Source of the DNA: Sulfuritalea sp.
GTDB taxonomy: Bacteria > Pseudomonadota > Gammaproteobacteria > Burkholderiales > Rhodocyclaceae
Assembly (NCBI GenBank): GCA_023700805.1
Contig: JAMPYF010000016.1
Coordinates: 1-64,000 of the forward strand
Direction of reading: 5' to 3'
DNA length: 64,000 nucleotides
Numbering within the stretch: position 1 is the stretch's first letter; each line of letters starts with the position of its first letter. The notes beneath the pieces are model-generated. The model was not told the origin of the DNA. It worked only from the letters and a program-made list of their open reading frames with translations, and searched no databases. Positions 1 to 8,681 of the stretch are shown one piece after another. The position numbers and the translations under genes are program-made.

Positions 1-2258
1 AGTTCCGCGGTGCGCTGCGCCACCAGCCCTTCAAGGTGGTGCCGGTGCCGGTCCAGTTCGAGCCCCAGGTGCTTTTTCTCGGTGATGTCTTCCTTCACCG
101 CCACGTAATGCGTGATCGCGCCGTCGGGCTGCCGCAGCGGCGTGATGATGGCAAATTCGACGTATTCGCTGCCGTCCTTGCGCCGGTTGTGGAATTCGCC
201 CTTCCACGGCCTGCCTTGGCTCAGTTCCGCCCACATCTCCCGGTAGGTCTCCGCCGTGGTCCTCCCCGAATGCAGAATCCGCGGGTTCTGTCCCAGCACT
301 TCTTCACGGCTGTAGCCGGTGTTGCGCAGGAAAGTCGGGTTGACGTACTCGATGCAGGCATCGATATTGGTGATGACGATGCTCTCCGGGCTCTGCTCTA
401 TGGCCAGCGCCAGCTTGCGCAGTTCCGCCTCGTCGCGCTTGCGCTGCGTGATGTCGGTATGCGCCACCACCGCACCACGTCCCTGTGTTCCCAGCGGCGT
501 CACACTCATGCTGAACCAGCGCTGCTGCCCGGGCGCATGGCAGGGGTATTCGAGGCTGAAGCCGGGCAAGCGCCCTTCCAGGACCGCGCGTATGCCCGCG
601 CTGGCATCCAGCGCGTCGGCACTCGCCGTTCCGGTCCGGTCCACGCAGGCCTCCAGGTAATTGGCGCCGACATCCGTGCCGGGCGCCGCCTGGCCCGGCT
701 CGATGCCGTTTTCCTCGGCAAACCGGCGCCACGGCCGATTGACCGCCGTGATCACCCCCTTGCGATCCAGCACGGCGATTTCGGCGCTGACCGAATCCAG
801 CGTCGAGCGATTGAGCGCCTCGCTCTCGCGCAGGGCGACATCCATCCGCCGCTTGCGAACAATGTCCCAAACGCCGTTGGCGAGCAGCCGCACCGTGTCC
901 AGGTCGAGGTCGCTATACGGGTCCGGCTTGTTGCCGACACCGGCCAGCATGCGCACCAGGCCGTTTTCGATGACCGGTACGACGATCAGGCGCTGCAGCG
1001 TGGAATGGCCGTCGGGCAGCCCGCGCTTGCCGTCGACCGCGGGGTAATCGTTGATCACCACGGCTTCGCGCCGGCGCAGGCCGTCGGCCCAGACCCCGGC
1101 CTCGCTGACCGGGTAGTGGCGCATGTGCACCGCCTGGCAGAAGTGGTCCAGCGTGGATCGCGACCAGGTCACGAGTTCAATGGTTTCCTGGTCTTCGAGC
1201 ACGAAATGGATGAAGGCGATCCGGCTGTCGGTGAGCTGTTCGGCCTGTTCCATGCCGTACTGCAGGAATTCATCCTCGGCCATGGTTTCCGCGGCGGCGG
1301 GCAGGGCCAACAGGGTTTCGACCCGCCGCGTGTGGAACGCCAGGGCCAGTTCGTTGCTCTTTTGTTCGGAGATGTCGGTATGGGTGCCGACCATGCGCAA
1401 GGGCTTCCCGGCGGCATCGCGCGCCACCACCCGGCCCAGCGAAAGTATCCATTTCCAGCCCCCCGCGCAGGTTCTTTGGCGGAACTCCAGGCGGAATTCG
1501 GGAAGCTTGCCGGCGACTATGTAGTCGCGATAGGTTTGCGTCACGAGCCCGCGATCGTCGGGATGCAGGCGTTCAAACCAGTTGGCATAGTTTTCATGGA
1601 ACCCGGCCGGGTCGTAACCGAGCATGGTGGCGTATTCGGGGCTGACGATGGCCTCGCCGGTCGTGACGTTGACGTCATAGGTGCCCTGATGGGCCGCCCG
1701 CAAGGCCAGCTTCAGCCTTTCCTCGCTCTCCTGCAGGGCCGCCACGGCGGCCTCGGCGCCGGTTCGTGCGGTGATCGCATCTTCCATCAGGTTGAGCGCC
1801 GCCAGCCGTCCCCTGCGCTGGGCTTCGAGCGCGGCGGCCTGGCCCTCGCGCAAGGCCTGCTCCGCATTGCGGCGGGCGCGGTGCTCGGCGGCCTCATCGA
1901 GGGCGCGCCGGATTGCGGCGGGCAGCCGGACCAGGTTCTCCTTCAGCACAAAGTCGGTCAGGCCCATGCGCAGCAGATCCACGGCGGTTTCCTCGCCCAC
2001 GCTGCCGGACACCAGGATCACGGGCAGATCGGGCCTGCGCGTCTTGATCTGTTGCAGGACTTCGCCGAAATCCAGGTCCGGCATGCTGTAGTCGGACAGG
2101 ACCAGGTCCCACTCGCTGTCCAGGGCCGCAGGCAGGTCCGCGCCGTGGGCGACGTGCCGGCACTCGGCGGCCGGGCCATGCTGGCGCAGATAGCGCTCGA
2201 TCAGCAGGAAGTCGGCGGCGACGTCGTCGATGACGAGAATTTTCAGCGGCTGGTCCAT
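1..2258 (-). CDS. REC-PAS-GAF-PAS-PAS multisensor signalling protein, 3' end outside window
   Basis: The minus-strand frame opens at ATG 2258 (MDQPLKILVIDD) and stays open to base 1, so at least 752 residues are present and the C-terminus is missing. Residues 1-125 form a receiver domain (acidic pair IDD, phospho-acceptor Asp in VLSDYSMPD). A PAS domain follows at about 180-290 (ending GTHTDISEQK), a GAF domain at about 300-460, and two PAS domains at about 470-600 and 610-730 (ending AHTDITQRK and VKEDITEKK). The last visible residues (VAQRTAEL) are a coiled linker that usually leads into a histidine kinase or GGDEF output, but that part cannot be seen. It is the last gene of a five-gene signalling operon, starting 7 bases after the CheY-like gene ends. 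The receiver suggests it is controlled by the upstream kinase (inference). Confidence 0.85.
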   Translation of the reverse strand, partial: MDQPLKILVIDDVAADFLLIERYLRQHGPAAECRHVAHGADLPAALDSEWDLVLSDYSMPDLDFGEVLQQIKTRRPDLPVILVSGSVGEETAVDLLRMGLTDFVLKENLVRLPAAIRRALDEAAEHRARRNAEQALREGQAAALEAQRRGRLAALNLMEDAITARTGAEAAVAALQESEERLKLALRAAHQGTYDVNVTTGEAIVSPEYATMLGYDPAGFHENYANWFERLHPDDRGLVTQTYRDYIVAGKLPEFRLEFRQRTCAGGWKWILSLGRVVARDAAGKPLRMVGTHTDISEQKSNELALAFHTRRVETLLALPAAAETMAEDEFLQYGMEQAEQLTDSRIAFIHFVLEDQETIELVTWSRSTLDHFCQAVHMRHYPVSEAGVWADGLRRREAVVINDYPAVDGKRGLPDGHSTLQRLIVVPVIENGLVRMLAGVGNKPDPYSDLDLDTVRLLANGVWDIVRKRRMDVALRESEALNRSTLDSVSAEIAVLDRKGVITAVNRPWRRFAEENGIEPGQAAPGTDVGANYLEACVDRTGTASADALDASAGIRAVLEGRLPGFSLEYPCHAPGQQRWFSMSVTPLGTQGRGAVVAHTDITQRKRDEAELRKLALAIEQSPESIVITNIDACIEYVNPTFLRNTGYSREEVLGQNPRILHSGRTTAETYREMWAELSQGRPWKGEFHNRRKDGSEYVEFAIITPLRQPDGAITHYVAVKEDITEKKHLGLELDRHRHHLEGLVAQRTAE

Positions 2259-2265
2259 GACCGGC

Positions 2266-2706
2266 TCATGCGCTTGGCGGCGGCTGGTTGGTGGCCAGCC
2301 AATAGATGCCCAGGCGCGCCACGGTTTCGGCGAACTCGGCAAAGTCGAGCGGCTTCCTGACAAAACTGTTGGCGCCCTCCTCGTAACTCTTCAGACGATC
2401 CCTTTCCTCGTCGGACGAGGTCAGCATCACCACCGGCAGCAAGCGGGTACGCTCGTCCGCGCGCAGCCGCGCCAGCACCTCAAGACCCGAAATGCGCGGC
2501 AGGCCGATGTCGAGCAGCACCACGGCCGGCAGTTCGGCATTGGCGCGCGCCGCGAACTCGCCGACGCCGAACAGGTGGTCGATCGCCTGCTGGCCGTCGC
2601 GCACGACCTCGACCTCGTTGGCCAGGCTGACTTTCTTGAGTGCGCGCAGTATCAGCAGTTCGTCCTGCGGGTTGTCTTCAACGAGCAGTATGGACTTGGC
2701 TTTCAT
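2266..2706 (-). CDS. Single-domain response regulator (CheY/Rcp-like)
   Basis: A 146-residue protein made only of a receiver domain. Visible features are the acidic residues in LLVEDNPQDE, the phospho-acceptor Asp in VVLLDIGLPRISG, the Thr of VVMLTSS and the Lys in FVRKPLDF. The NPQDE and LDIGLPRISG signatures are typical of the Rcp1-type regulators that pair with phytochrome-like kinases. ATG 2706 overlaps the stop of the upstream hybrid kinase by 4 bases (ATGA), which argues for coupled translation. The C-terminal transmitter of that kinase has a phytochrome-like phospho-acceptor motif (AVSHDLRAPL), so this regulator is its likely partner. There is no output domain, so it probably acts by protein contact or as a phosphate relay. 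An in-frame ATG 45 bases upstream lies inside the kinase gene and is less likely. Confidence 0.9.
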   Translation of the reverse strand: MKAKSILLVEDNPQDELLILRALKKVSLANEVEVVRDGQQAIDHLFGVGEFAARANAELPAVVLLDIGLPRISGLEVLARLRADERTRLLPVVMLTSSDEERDRLKSYEEGANSFVRKPLDFAEFAETVARLGIYWLATNQPPPSA

Positions 2707-5700
2707 GGCTTTTCCTCGTTGGCACCGACGGGCAGCGTGAAGCAGAAGCACGCCCCGACGTCGGGGCGGCCTTCGCCGCGAATCTCGCCGCCGTGACGAT
2801 GAATAATACGTTGTACGGTGGCCAGGCCGATACCTGTACCGGGAAATTCTTCCTGGCGATGCAGGCGCCGAAACGGCTGGAACAACTGCCCGGCATGGGC
2901 CATGTCGAACCCCGCACCGTTGTCGGCGATACAGAAGCCGCGCCGGCCGTCGACTTCTCCCGCAAACACGCGTATCTCCGGCGCTGCCGTCTTGCCGGAG
3001 TATTTCCAGGCGTTGCTCAACAGGTTGCGCACCGCCGCCTCGATCATGCTCGCGTCGCCCACGGCCTGCAGCCCGGCCTGCACGGTCCAGCCCACCCTGC
3101 GCTGCGGCTCGGCGCGCTGCAACTCGTCCAGCAGGCGTGTCGCCAGCGTCGAGATATCGATTTCGTCACGCCGCAAGCCGCCGCGCGTACTGCGCGAGAG
3201 GGCGAGCATGCCGTCGATCAGTTCGCCCATTTTGCGGCTGGCGATATCGATCTGCTCAAGATAGGTCTTTGCCTCGCCGTCGAGTTGACCGCCGTAATCC
3301 TCGCCCAATGCCCGCGAAAAACCGCTCATGGCCCGCAGCGGTGCACGCAGGTCGTGCGAGACGGCATAGGCGAAACTGTCGAGCTCCTGGTTGGCGGCAC
3401 GCAACTCGGCGGTGCGTTCGACGACGCGTTGCTCCAGCTCGGCGTTGAGCGAGCGGATCTGCTCTTCGGCCATTTTGCGTGCGGTGATGTCCTGCACCGT
3501 GCCGTGCAGGTTCACAATATTTCCGGCGCCGTCGCGCGTGGCCTCGCCACGCGCGGTGATCCAGCGGCGGCCGCCGTCCGGACGCAGCACTTCGGCATCG
3601 CATTCGTAGGCACGGCCTCGCGCCAGTGCCTGCTCCACGGCATCGGCCAGCTGCGCCCAGCTCTCCTCGGTGAAATATTGCTTGACCTCCGGATACACGG
3701 CGGCCGACAGGGCCGGGTCGCGGCCGTAGATGCGGTAGATCTCCGCCGACCAGACGTGCCGGCCCGTAGCGATTTCCCAGGTCCAGTTGCCGATCCCGGC
3801 CAGTTGCTGCGCTTCGGTCAGGACCGCCGCCGTCTGCTCCGCCGCGCGCCGCGCTGCATCCATGGCGCGATACAGGTCGAGATTGGCGAGGCCCACCGAC
3901 ATGGCATCGGCCAGCGCCTGTTGCAGTTCCAGCTCCTCGACGCTGGCGCGGTGGCGTTCCGCCCAGTAGCAGCCGATGGCGCCCACCGGGTGCTCGCGGC
4001 CGATCGGCACCATCGACAGGCTTTTGACGAAGGTCGGGCGATAGGCGGCGTGGGGAATCCGCGCATCGGCGTAAATGTCCTCGATCACCGCCGCTTCCCG
4101 GTTGAGCATGGTCCAGCCCGAAATGCAGGATTCGAGCGGGAAGCGCTGCCCCTTCCACAGCGGGCCGACGGCATCCTCGTCGGCGTAGTGGCAATTCCCG
4201 TTTTCGCGCAGCACCAGGGTGACGCCATCGGCACCCGTGAGTTCGCGCACGGCATGGCGGACAATGTCCATGAGCCGCGCCAGATCGCGCACCGCCGCGA
4301 TCTTCTCGACGACTTCGGCCAGCCGCCGCAGCCGCTCTGCGCTGCGGCTCAGCTCTGCCACGGTGCGCCGCCGCGATGCCACCAGACTGCCGATGCGCGC
4401 CAGCAGTTCATCGGTGGAAAACGGCTTGCTCAGGTAATCCTGCACGCCGAGTGCGAACAGGCGCACCCGCAGCTCGTCGTCGGCCCTGGCCGTCAGCATG
4501 ACGATCGGCAGGTCGCGCGTAACCGTCTGGTCGCGCAGCGCCCTGACCATGTCCTCGCCGCCCATCAGCGGCATCATGACGTCGGCCAGGACCAGGTCGG
4601 GATGCAGCGCGAGCGCCTTGTCGAGGCCCTCGCGGCCATCGCGGGCGCTGGCGACCCGGTAGCGGGGGCGCAGCGTGGCCGCGATGAATTCGTTCATGTC
4701 GGCATTGTCTTCAACCACCAGGACCAGCGGCGCATCGGCCGCCCGTGTCTCGTCAGGCTGCGCTGCACGCAGACCCAGTTCCTCGACGGACTGGCGGCCG
4801 AACACTTCGTCCAGCGCCAGCGGCGCGCCGAGCACCGTGCCGGCCGGTGCCCTAAGGTCGAGGTGCACCGAAAACAGCGCACCGCCGCCCGGCGCCTCAT
4901 TGAGGGACACGCTGCCGCCATGCAGTTCGACAAAATCCTTGACGATGGCCAGACCGAGGCCGGTGCCGCCGTGGCGCCGCTGCGCGCCGCCCTCGCCCTG
5001 GCGGAAACGCTCGAACACCGCGGCGCGCAATTCGACAGGAACGCCCGGGCCGTTGTCCTGCACTTCGATCAGCGCCTGACCGTGGCTGGCGGACAGGCGC
5101 AGCGCGACAAGCCCGCCATCGGGAGTGAACTTGAAGGCGTTGGATAGCAGGTTGAGCATGACCCGCTGCAGCTTTTCGCCGTCAGCCTCGGCCGGCAGCG
5201 TCTGCGGTGCGTGCACCCGATAGTCGATGCGGCGTTCCGCGGCGAGCGACTCGAAATGGCTCGCCGTCGCGCGTGCCAGGCGCGCCAGATCGACCGCCGA
5301 CCAGGCCACCATCATGCGGCCGGCATCGAGTTTGGCGACATCGAGCAGATCCGTGACGTGGCGGTAAAGCAGGCGCGCATTGCGCAGCATCATTTCCGTT
5401 TCGCGCCGTTCGGCGGCCGAAGAGTTGGCGCTGGCGAGACGGCGATAGTGCCGCTCCAGCGGCGCCAGGATCAGCGTCAGCGGTGTGCGCAACTCGTGAC
5501 TGACGTTGGCGAAGAACTGGTTCTTCTGCGCGTCGAGTTCCAGCGTCGTCCGGTAAAGCTGAATGATTTTTGCGTTGGCGGCTTCAGTGCTGGCCAGGGC
5601 TTCGTCGGTGCGTCGGCTGGCCAAGCGCATGCGTTCGAAGACGTAGGCGAACAGGGCGCCCATGATGACGAACACCACCACGGAAAAAGCCGACGCCGGA

Positions 5701-5927
5701 TTGTCCAGTGCGAAGGAAAAGGTCGGCGGGATGAAAACGAACCAGACCAGTACCGTACTGATGCCGGTCGCCGCGAGACCGCCGGCGAGGCCGCCGATCC
5801 AGGCGCTGAAAAACGCCGCTGGAAAAAACAGGAACCAGACGTAGGGCTTGAGGGCATCCCACAACAACCATTGCACTGCGCAGGCGAAGAACGGCAGCAG
5901 CACGGACAGCACCAGCCGCACCTTCAT
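2703..5927 (-). CDS. Membrane hybrid histidine kinase with two transmitter modules
   Basis: A 1074-residue protein. Residues 1-100 hold several hydrophobic segments like the KdpD/DUF4118 membrane module. The order after that is: HisKA (about 135-205, phospho-His in NVSHELRTPL), HATPase (about 245-360, NLLSNAFKF, DNGPG, GGTGLGLAI), receiver (about 400-525, Asp in LVLADVMMP), GAF (about 555-690), PAS (about 710-820), a second HisKA (about 845-920, AVSHDLRAPL) and a second HATPase (about 950-1065, GIGLATVQRI). Two complete kinase cores around an internal receiver in one chain are uncommon. The gene overlaps both neighbours by 4 bases (ATGA). The receiver could take phosphate from either kinase core, and the following CheY-like protein is a likely output. 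Ligands of the GAF and PAS domains are not deducible. A partial copy of the interspersed repeat lies inside the gene at 5420-5444. Confidence 0.92.
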   Translation of the reverse strand: MKVRLVLSVLLPFFACAVQWLLWDALKPYVWFLFFPAAFFSAWIGGLAGGLAATGISTVLVWFVFIPPTFSFALDNPASAFSVVVFVIMGALFAYVFERMRLASRRTDEALASTEAANAKIIQLYRTTLELDAQKNQFFANVSHELRTPLTLILAPLERHYRRLASANSSAAERRETEMMLRNARLLYRHVTDLLDVAKLDAGRMMVAWSAVDLARLARATASHFESLAAERRIDYRVHAPQTLPAEADGEKLQRVMLNLLSNAFKFTPDGGLVALRLSASHGQALIEVQDNGPGVPVELRAAVFERFRQGEGGAQRRHGGTGLGLAIVKDFVELHGGSVSLNEAPGGGALFSVHLDLRAPAGTVLGAPLALDEVFGRQSVEELGLRAAQPDETRAADAPLVLVVEDNADMNEFIAATLRPRYRVASARDGREGLDKALALHPDLVLADVMMPLMGGEDMVRALRDQTVTRDLPIVMLTARADDELRVRLFALGVQDYLSKPFSTDELLARIGSLVASRRRTVAELSRSAERLRRLAEVVEKIAAVRDLARLMDIVRHAVRELTGADGVTLVLRENGNCHYADEDAVGPLWKGQRFPLESCISGWTMLNREAAVIEDIYADARIPHAAYRPTFVKSLSMVPIGREHPVGAIGCYWAERHRASVEELELQQALADAMSVGLANLDLYRAMDAARRAAEQTAAVLTEAQQLAGIGNWTWEIATGRHVWSAEIYRIYGRDPALSAAVYPEVKQYFTEESWAQLADAVEQALARGRAYECDAEVLRPDGGRRWITARGEATRDGAGNIVNLHGTVQDITARKMAEEQIRSLNAELEQRVVERTAELRAANQELDSFAYAVSHDLRAPLRAMSGFSRALGEDYGGQLDGEAKTYLEQIDIASRKMGELIDGMLALSRSTRGGLRRDEIDISTLATRLLDELQRAEPQRRVGWTVQAGLQAVGDASMIEAAVRNLLSNAWKYSGKTAAPEIRVFAGEVDGRRGFCIADNGAGFDMAHAGQLFQPFRRLHRQEEFPGTGIGLATVQRIIHRHGGEIRGEGRPDVGACFCFTLPVGANEEKP
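5420..5444 (-). repeat. Interspersed 25-bp repeat, copy A (inside a kinase gene)
   Basis: The complement of the repeat core (AGTTGGCGCTGGC) is exact here, and only about one base of the 25 differs from consensus (GAGACGGCG for GAYACGGCG). It is translated as LASANSS in the loop after the first HisKA helix. Because it is coding, a chance match is possible, but the near-full length makes a true copy likely. Confidence 0.5.
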
Positions 5928-7123
5928 GCCGTGCCGTCTCCCCCTGGCGGCTCTGCCGCCTCGTCGATGAACGCCAGCGGATAGGGCGGCTCACGCCCGA
6001 GTTCCCGGGACAGGGCATTGATCCGCTGCTTGAGTTCGATCATGACGACCTCGCGCCCAACGGCGGCGCGGTTGAAGGCTTCGAGTTCCTCATTGCGCTG
6101 GCGCAGGTCGCGCTCCACGGCCCGTCGATCGGAAATGTCGCGGCAGGCGCCGTAGAGATTTCCGTCCGGTAGCCGCACGGTATTGAGTTCCACCGGCACG
6201 CGGCTGCCATCGCGGCGCTTCATCCGGCCTTCGGCGAGAACATGTCCGTACTGCTTGAGCTGCGCGAACTGGGCTATGGCAATTTCGACCAGGTCGTCCG
6301 GTACCAGGTCGCGGAAGTTCAGGGTCAGCAGTTCGTCGATGCCGTAACCGAGCAGTTGGCCCGCCTTTTGATTGGCATAAATGAAATCTCCTTCCGGATT
6401 GGCCACCAGCACGGCATCGGCGGCGTTCTCCAGCACCATCCGATAGCGCTCTTCGCTGGCCCTCAAGGCACTTTCGGCCTGCTTGCCTGCGGTGACGTCG
6501 CGCGCGATGCCGAACAAGCCGATGACCCGGCCGTCGGCATCGCGCAACGGCCCCTTGGTCGTCGAAAAAATCCGTTCCCCGTCCACCGTGGTCAGCCGAT
6601 CCTCGATGGTCTGGATGCGATTCTCGGCAATCAGGCGGCTGTCGTCGGCGCGGATCGTCGCCGCCTGCTCGGGCGGGAACATGGACCTGTCGTCGCGGCC
6701 AAGAGCCTCGTCGGCAGACATGCCCAGGACCCTGGCGGCTTCCCGATTGCATAGCAGGTAGCACCCTTCCCTGTCCTTGGCGAAAATGGCATCGGGCGAA
6801 TTGTCGGCGATCGCCGCGAGGAGTTGCAGGGCGCGCGCTTTTTCCGTCTGCGCTTCGAGTTCGCGCTGGGCCGAGGCCATCGCCTGGTCGAGCCGGCGCC
6901 GGATGAAGCCGAACAGCAGCAGGGACGTCACGGCGACAAACAGCCAACCCTTTATGGTGCTGGCCAGGACCAGTTGCTCCGGATCCTTGAACAGTTCGCC
7001 CAGGACCTCGTCGGAAAGCAGTATCCAGAGGCCGGCGAACACGGCATAGGCAAGGACGACCCGCAGGGCGATGGCGCCCGTTGCCTGTATTCCCTCGCGC
7101 GTGGCGTCTGGCTGCGGGTCCAT
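5924..7123 (-). CDS. Membrane-anchored PAS-PAS sensor without a recognisable output domain
   Basis: A 399-residue protein if started at ATG 7123 (MDPQPDATREG). A longer frame runs to 7264 but would overlap the HD-GYP gene, so the short start is preferred. Two transmembrane segments at about residues 18-37 and 55-75 bracket a short periplasmic stretch. PAS domains follow at about 105-220 (ending GIARDVTAGK) and 225-345 (ending GACRDISDRRA). The tail is a coiled coil followed by about 20 residues. No HisKA, HATPase, GGDEF or EAL sequence is present. The gene starts 13 bases after the HD-GYP gene and overlaps the hybrid kinase by ATGA. It may act as a sensory subunit for that kinase (inference). 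Confidence 0.85.
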   Translation of the reverse strand: MDPQPDATREGIQATGAIALRVVLAYAVFAGLWILLSDEVLGELFKDPEQLVLASTIKGWLFVAVTSLLLFGFIRRRLDQAMASAQRELEAQTEKARALQLLAAIADNSPDAIFAKDREGCYLLCNREAARVLGMSADEALGRDDRSMFPPEQAATIRADDSRLIAENRIQTIEDRLTTVDGERIFSTTKGPLRDADGRVIGLFGIARDVTAGKQAESALRASEERYRMVLENAADAVLVANPEGDFIYANQKAGQLLGYGIDELLTLNFRDLVPDDLVEIAIAQFAQLKQYGHVLAEGRMKRRDGSRVPVELNTVRLPDGNLYGACRDISDRRAVERDLRQRNEELEAFNRAAVGREVVMIELKQRINALSRELGREPPYPLAFIDEAAEPPGGDGTA

Positions 7124-7136
7124 GGCGGGACTTTGT

Positions 7137-8243
7137 TCAGCTGGTCGGGTGGCGCGCCTCCGCAGAATCGCGATAGCGCTCGGCGATGCCGACGAACTCA
7201 TCGAAGGAAGCAAGAAACGCATCGGCGACATCGGGGTCGAAATGCTTGCCGCGTTCGGCGGCAATGATGTCGCGTGCCTGATCGTAGGGCATCGGTGCCT
7301 TGTACACCCGCAATGAGATCAGCGCGTCGAAGACATCGGCCAGCGCCATGAGACGGGCCGAATAGGGTATGGCATCGCCGGCAAGCCCGTCGGGATAGCC
7401 GCTGCCATCCCATTTTTCATGATGCCAGTGGGCGATTTCCTTGGCCAGGATCAGGAAGGCGACCGGCTGCTCGGCGTCGGCCTCGGCCTGCTCGATGGCG
7501 TCGGAACCGAGCTTGGCGTGGGTTTTCATGATCTCCCACTCCTCGGCGGTAAGCTTGCCGGGCTTTTGCAGTATCGAGTCGGGGATGCCGACCTTGCCGA
7601 TGTCGTGCAGCGGCGCCGAACGGGTGACCAGGTCGACATTGCGCGCATTGAGGAAGTCGACAAATCGCGGGTGCCGCCGCAATCCGAGCGCCAATTGCCG
7701 CACATAGCCCTGGGTGCGCAGAATGTGGCTGCCGGTTTCCGGGTCGCGCGTCTCCGCCAGGTGCGCCAGGGCGCGAATGGTGACGATCTGGGTCAGATCG
7801 TTTTCGGTCGTGCGCCGCGCGACTTCGGCTTCGAGAAAGGAGTTCTCGTCGCGCAGCCAGTCGCGCGCCTGCTTGGCCTGCAACTGGCTGCGGACGCGGG
7901 CCAGCACCACCGCCGGCTTGATCGGCTTGGTGATGTAGTCGGCGGCGCCGAGGTGCAGGCCGCGCTCCTCGTCGTCCGCCGCGGCCAGCGCGGTGAGGAA
8001 CATCACGGGAATGTCGCAGGTCTCGGGATTCTCGCGCAGCCGCGCCAGCACCGCATAGCCGTCCATGCCGGGCATCATCACGTCCAGCAGCACCAGGTCC
8101 GGCCGCGGCTGGCTCGCCGCCGCGCGCAAGGCGCTTTCGCCCGAGTTGGCGGCGCGCACCAGGTACTCGGGACGCAGCAGGCCGGTGAGGAGAAACAGGT
8201 TCGTCGGCTCGTCGTCGACGATCAGGATGGTTGCGGCGACCAT
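7137..8243 (-). CDS. Response regulator with HD-GYP cyclic-di-GMP phosphodiesterase domain
   Basis: A 368-residue protein starting at ATG 8243. Residues 1-125 are a receiver domain (ILIVDDEPTN, phospho-acceptor Asp in LVLLDVMMPGMDG, Lys in YITKPIKP). A helical linker leads to an HD-GYP domain at about 160-350 with the diagnostic HDIGKVGIPD and HHEKWDGSGYPDGL motifs, so the metal ligands and the GYP loop are intact. Such enzymes hydrolyse cyclic-di-GMP to pGpG or GMP. This is the first gene of the signalling operon, so phosphorylation by the operon's kinase probably controls c-di-GMP breakdown (inference). About 130 bases separate it from the CZB frame upstream; no clear promoter was identified there. 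Confidence 0.93.
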   Translation of the reverse strand: MVAATILIVDDEPTNLFLLTGLLRPEYLVRAANSGESALRAAASQPRPDLVLLDVMMPGMDGYAVLARLRENPETCDIPVMFLTALAAADDEERGLHLGAADYITKPIKPAVVLARVRSQLQAKQARDWLRDENSFLEAEVARRTTENDLTQIVTIRALAHLAETRDPETGSHILRTQGYVRQLALGLRRHPRFVDFLNARNVDLVTRSAPLHDIGKVGIPDSILQKPGKLTAEEWEIMKTHAKLGSDAIEQAEADAEQPVAFLILAKEIAHWHHEKWDGSGYPDGLAGDAIPYSARLMALADVFDALISLRVYKAPMPYDQARDIIAAERGKHFDPDVADAFLASFDEFVGIAERYRDSAEARHPTS

Positions 8244-8375
8244 GAATCCCTACTCGCTCCGATCGATGAGTTCAAGAATACATCAAGCCGCCCGCTTTAT
8301 ACCGTTGTCTTGAGTGGGGCACTGCTTCAATGCGTCTATCAATGCTACTACCGAATCATCGGCGAGCGCTGTGAA

Positions 8376-8681
8376 CTACGCCCGGATTTGGCCCTGTCGG
8401 GCGCTGCCCGCCTTCCGCGGCGGCGACCGGCGCCGCAGCGCGGACTTCAGCGATGCCGTCGCAGCCTCCCTGTCGCCACCATGGGCATTGGCCAGAATCG
8501 ATCCCGCGCATAGATGAAAATCGGCGCGCACCGCCCGCAAGTGCTCGAACTCGGGCGGGTGGCCGAATTGCGCCTTGCCGTCTTCGTATATCCACTTGCC
8601 CTGGGCACAGTTGCCGGCGGCGGCGACCAGGCTGCGTCCTGCGGTCGAGCCCGCCTGGCGTTGCTTCAAATCGGGATGAAT
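8376..8681 (-). pseudogene. Out-of-frame CZB (chemoreceptor zinc-binding) domain, detached from the GGDEF-EAL gene
   Basis: Directly after the GGDEF-EAL stop, a frame shifted by one base encodes a CZB-like domain. It shows the helix-1 His (IHPDLKQ), then 23 residues on the Cys motif CAQGKWIYEDG, FGHPPEF, and a final helix with FH. No ATG, GTG or usable start with a ribosome-binding site lies near its beginning; the nearest in-frame ATG is at 8825, inside the EAL domain. One of the two histidines of the usual HxxxH pair reads Arg (VRADFH), and the Trp after the first His is missing. The 1569-residue protein at 24742-29451 carries the same EAL-CZB order in frame, so this looks like a fusion broken by a frameshift. 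It could also be a sequencing error or a reinitiated small protein. Confidence 0.55.

Noticed and set aside
8244..8375. A coding frame or promoter between the HD-GYP gene and the CZB frame
   Set aside because: No frame with a start and domain was found, and -10-like sequences (TATAAA, TATTCT) lacked a correctly spaced -35.
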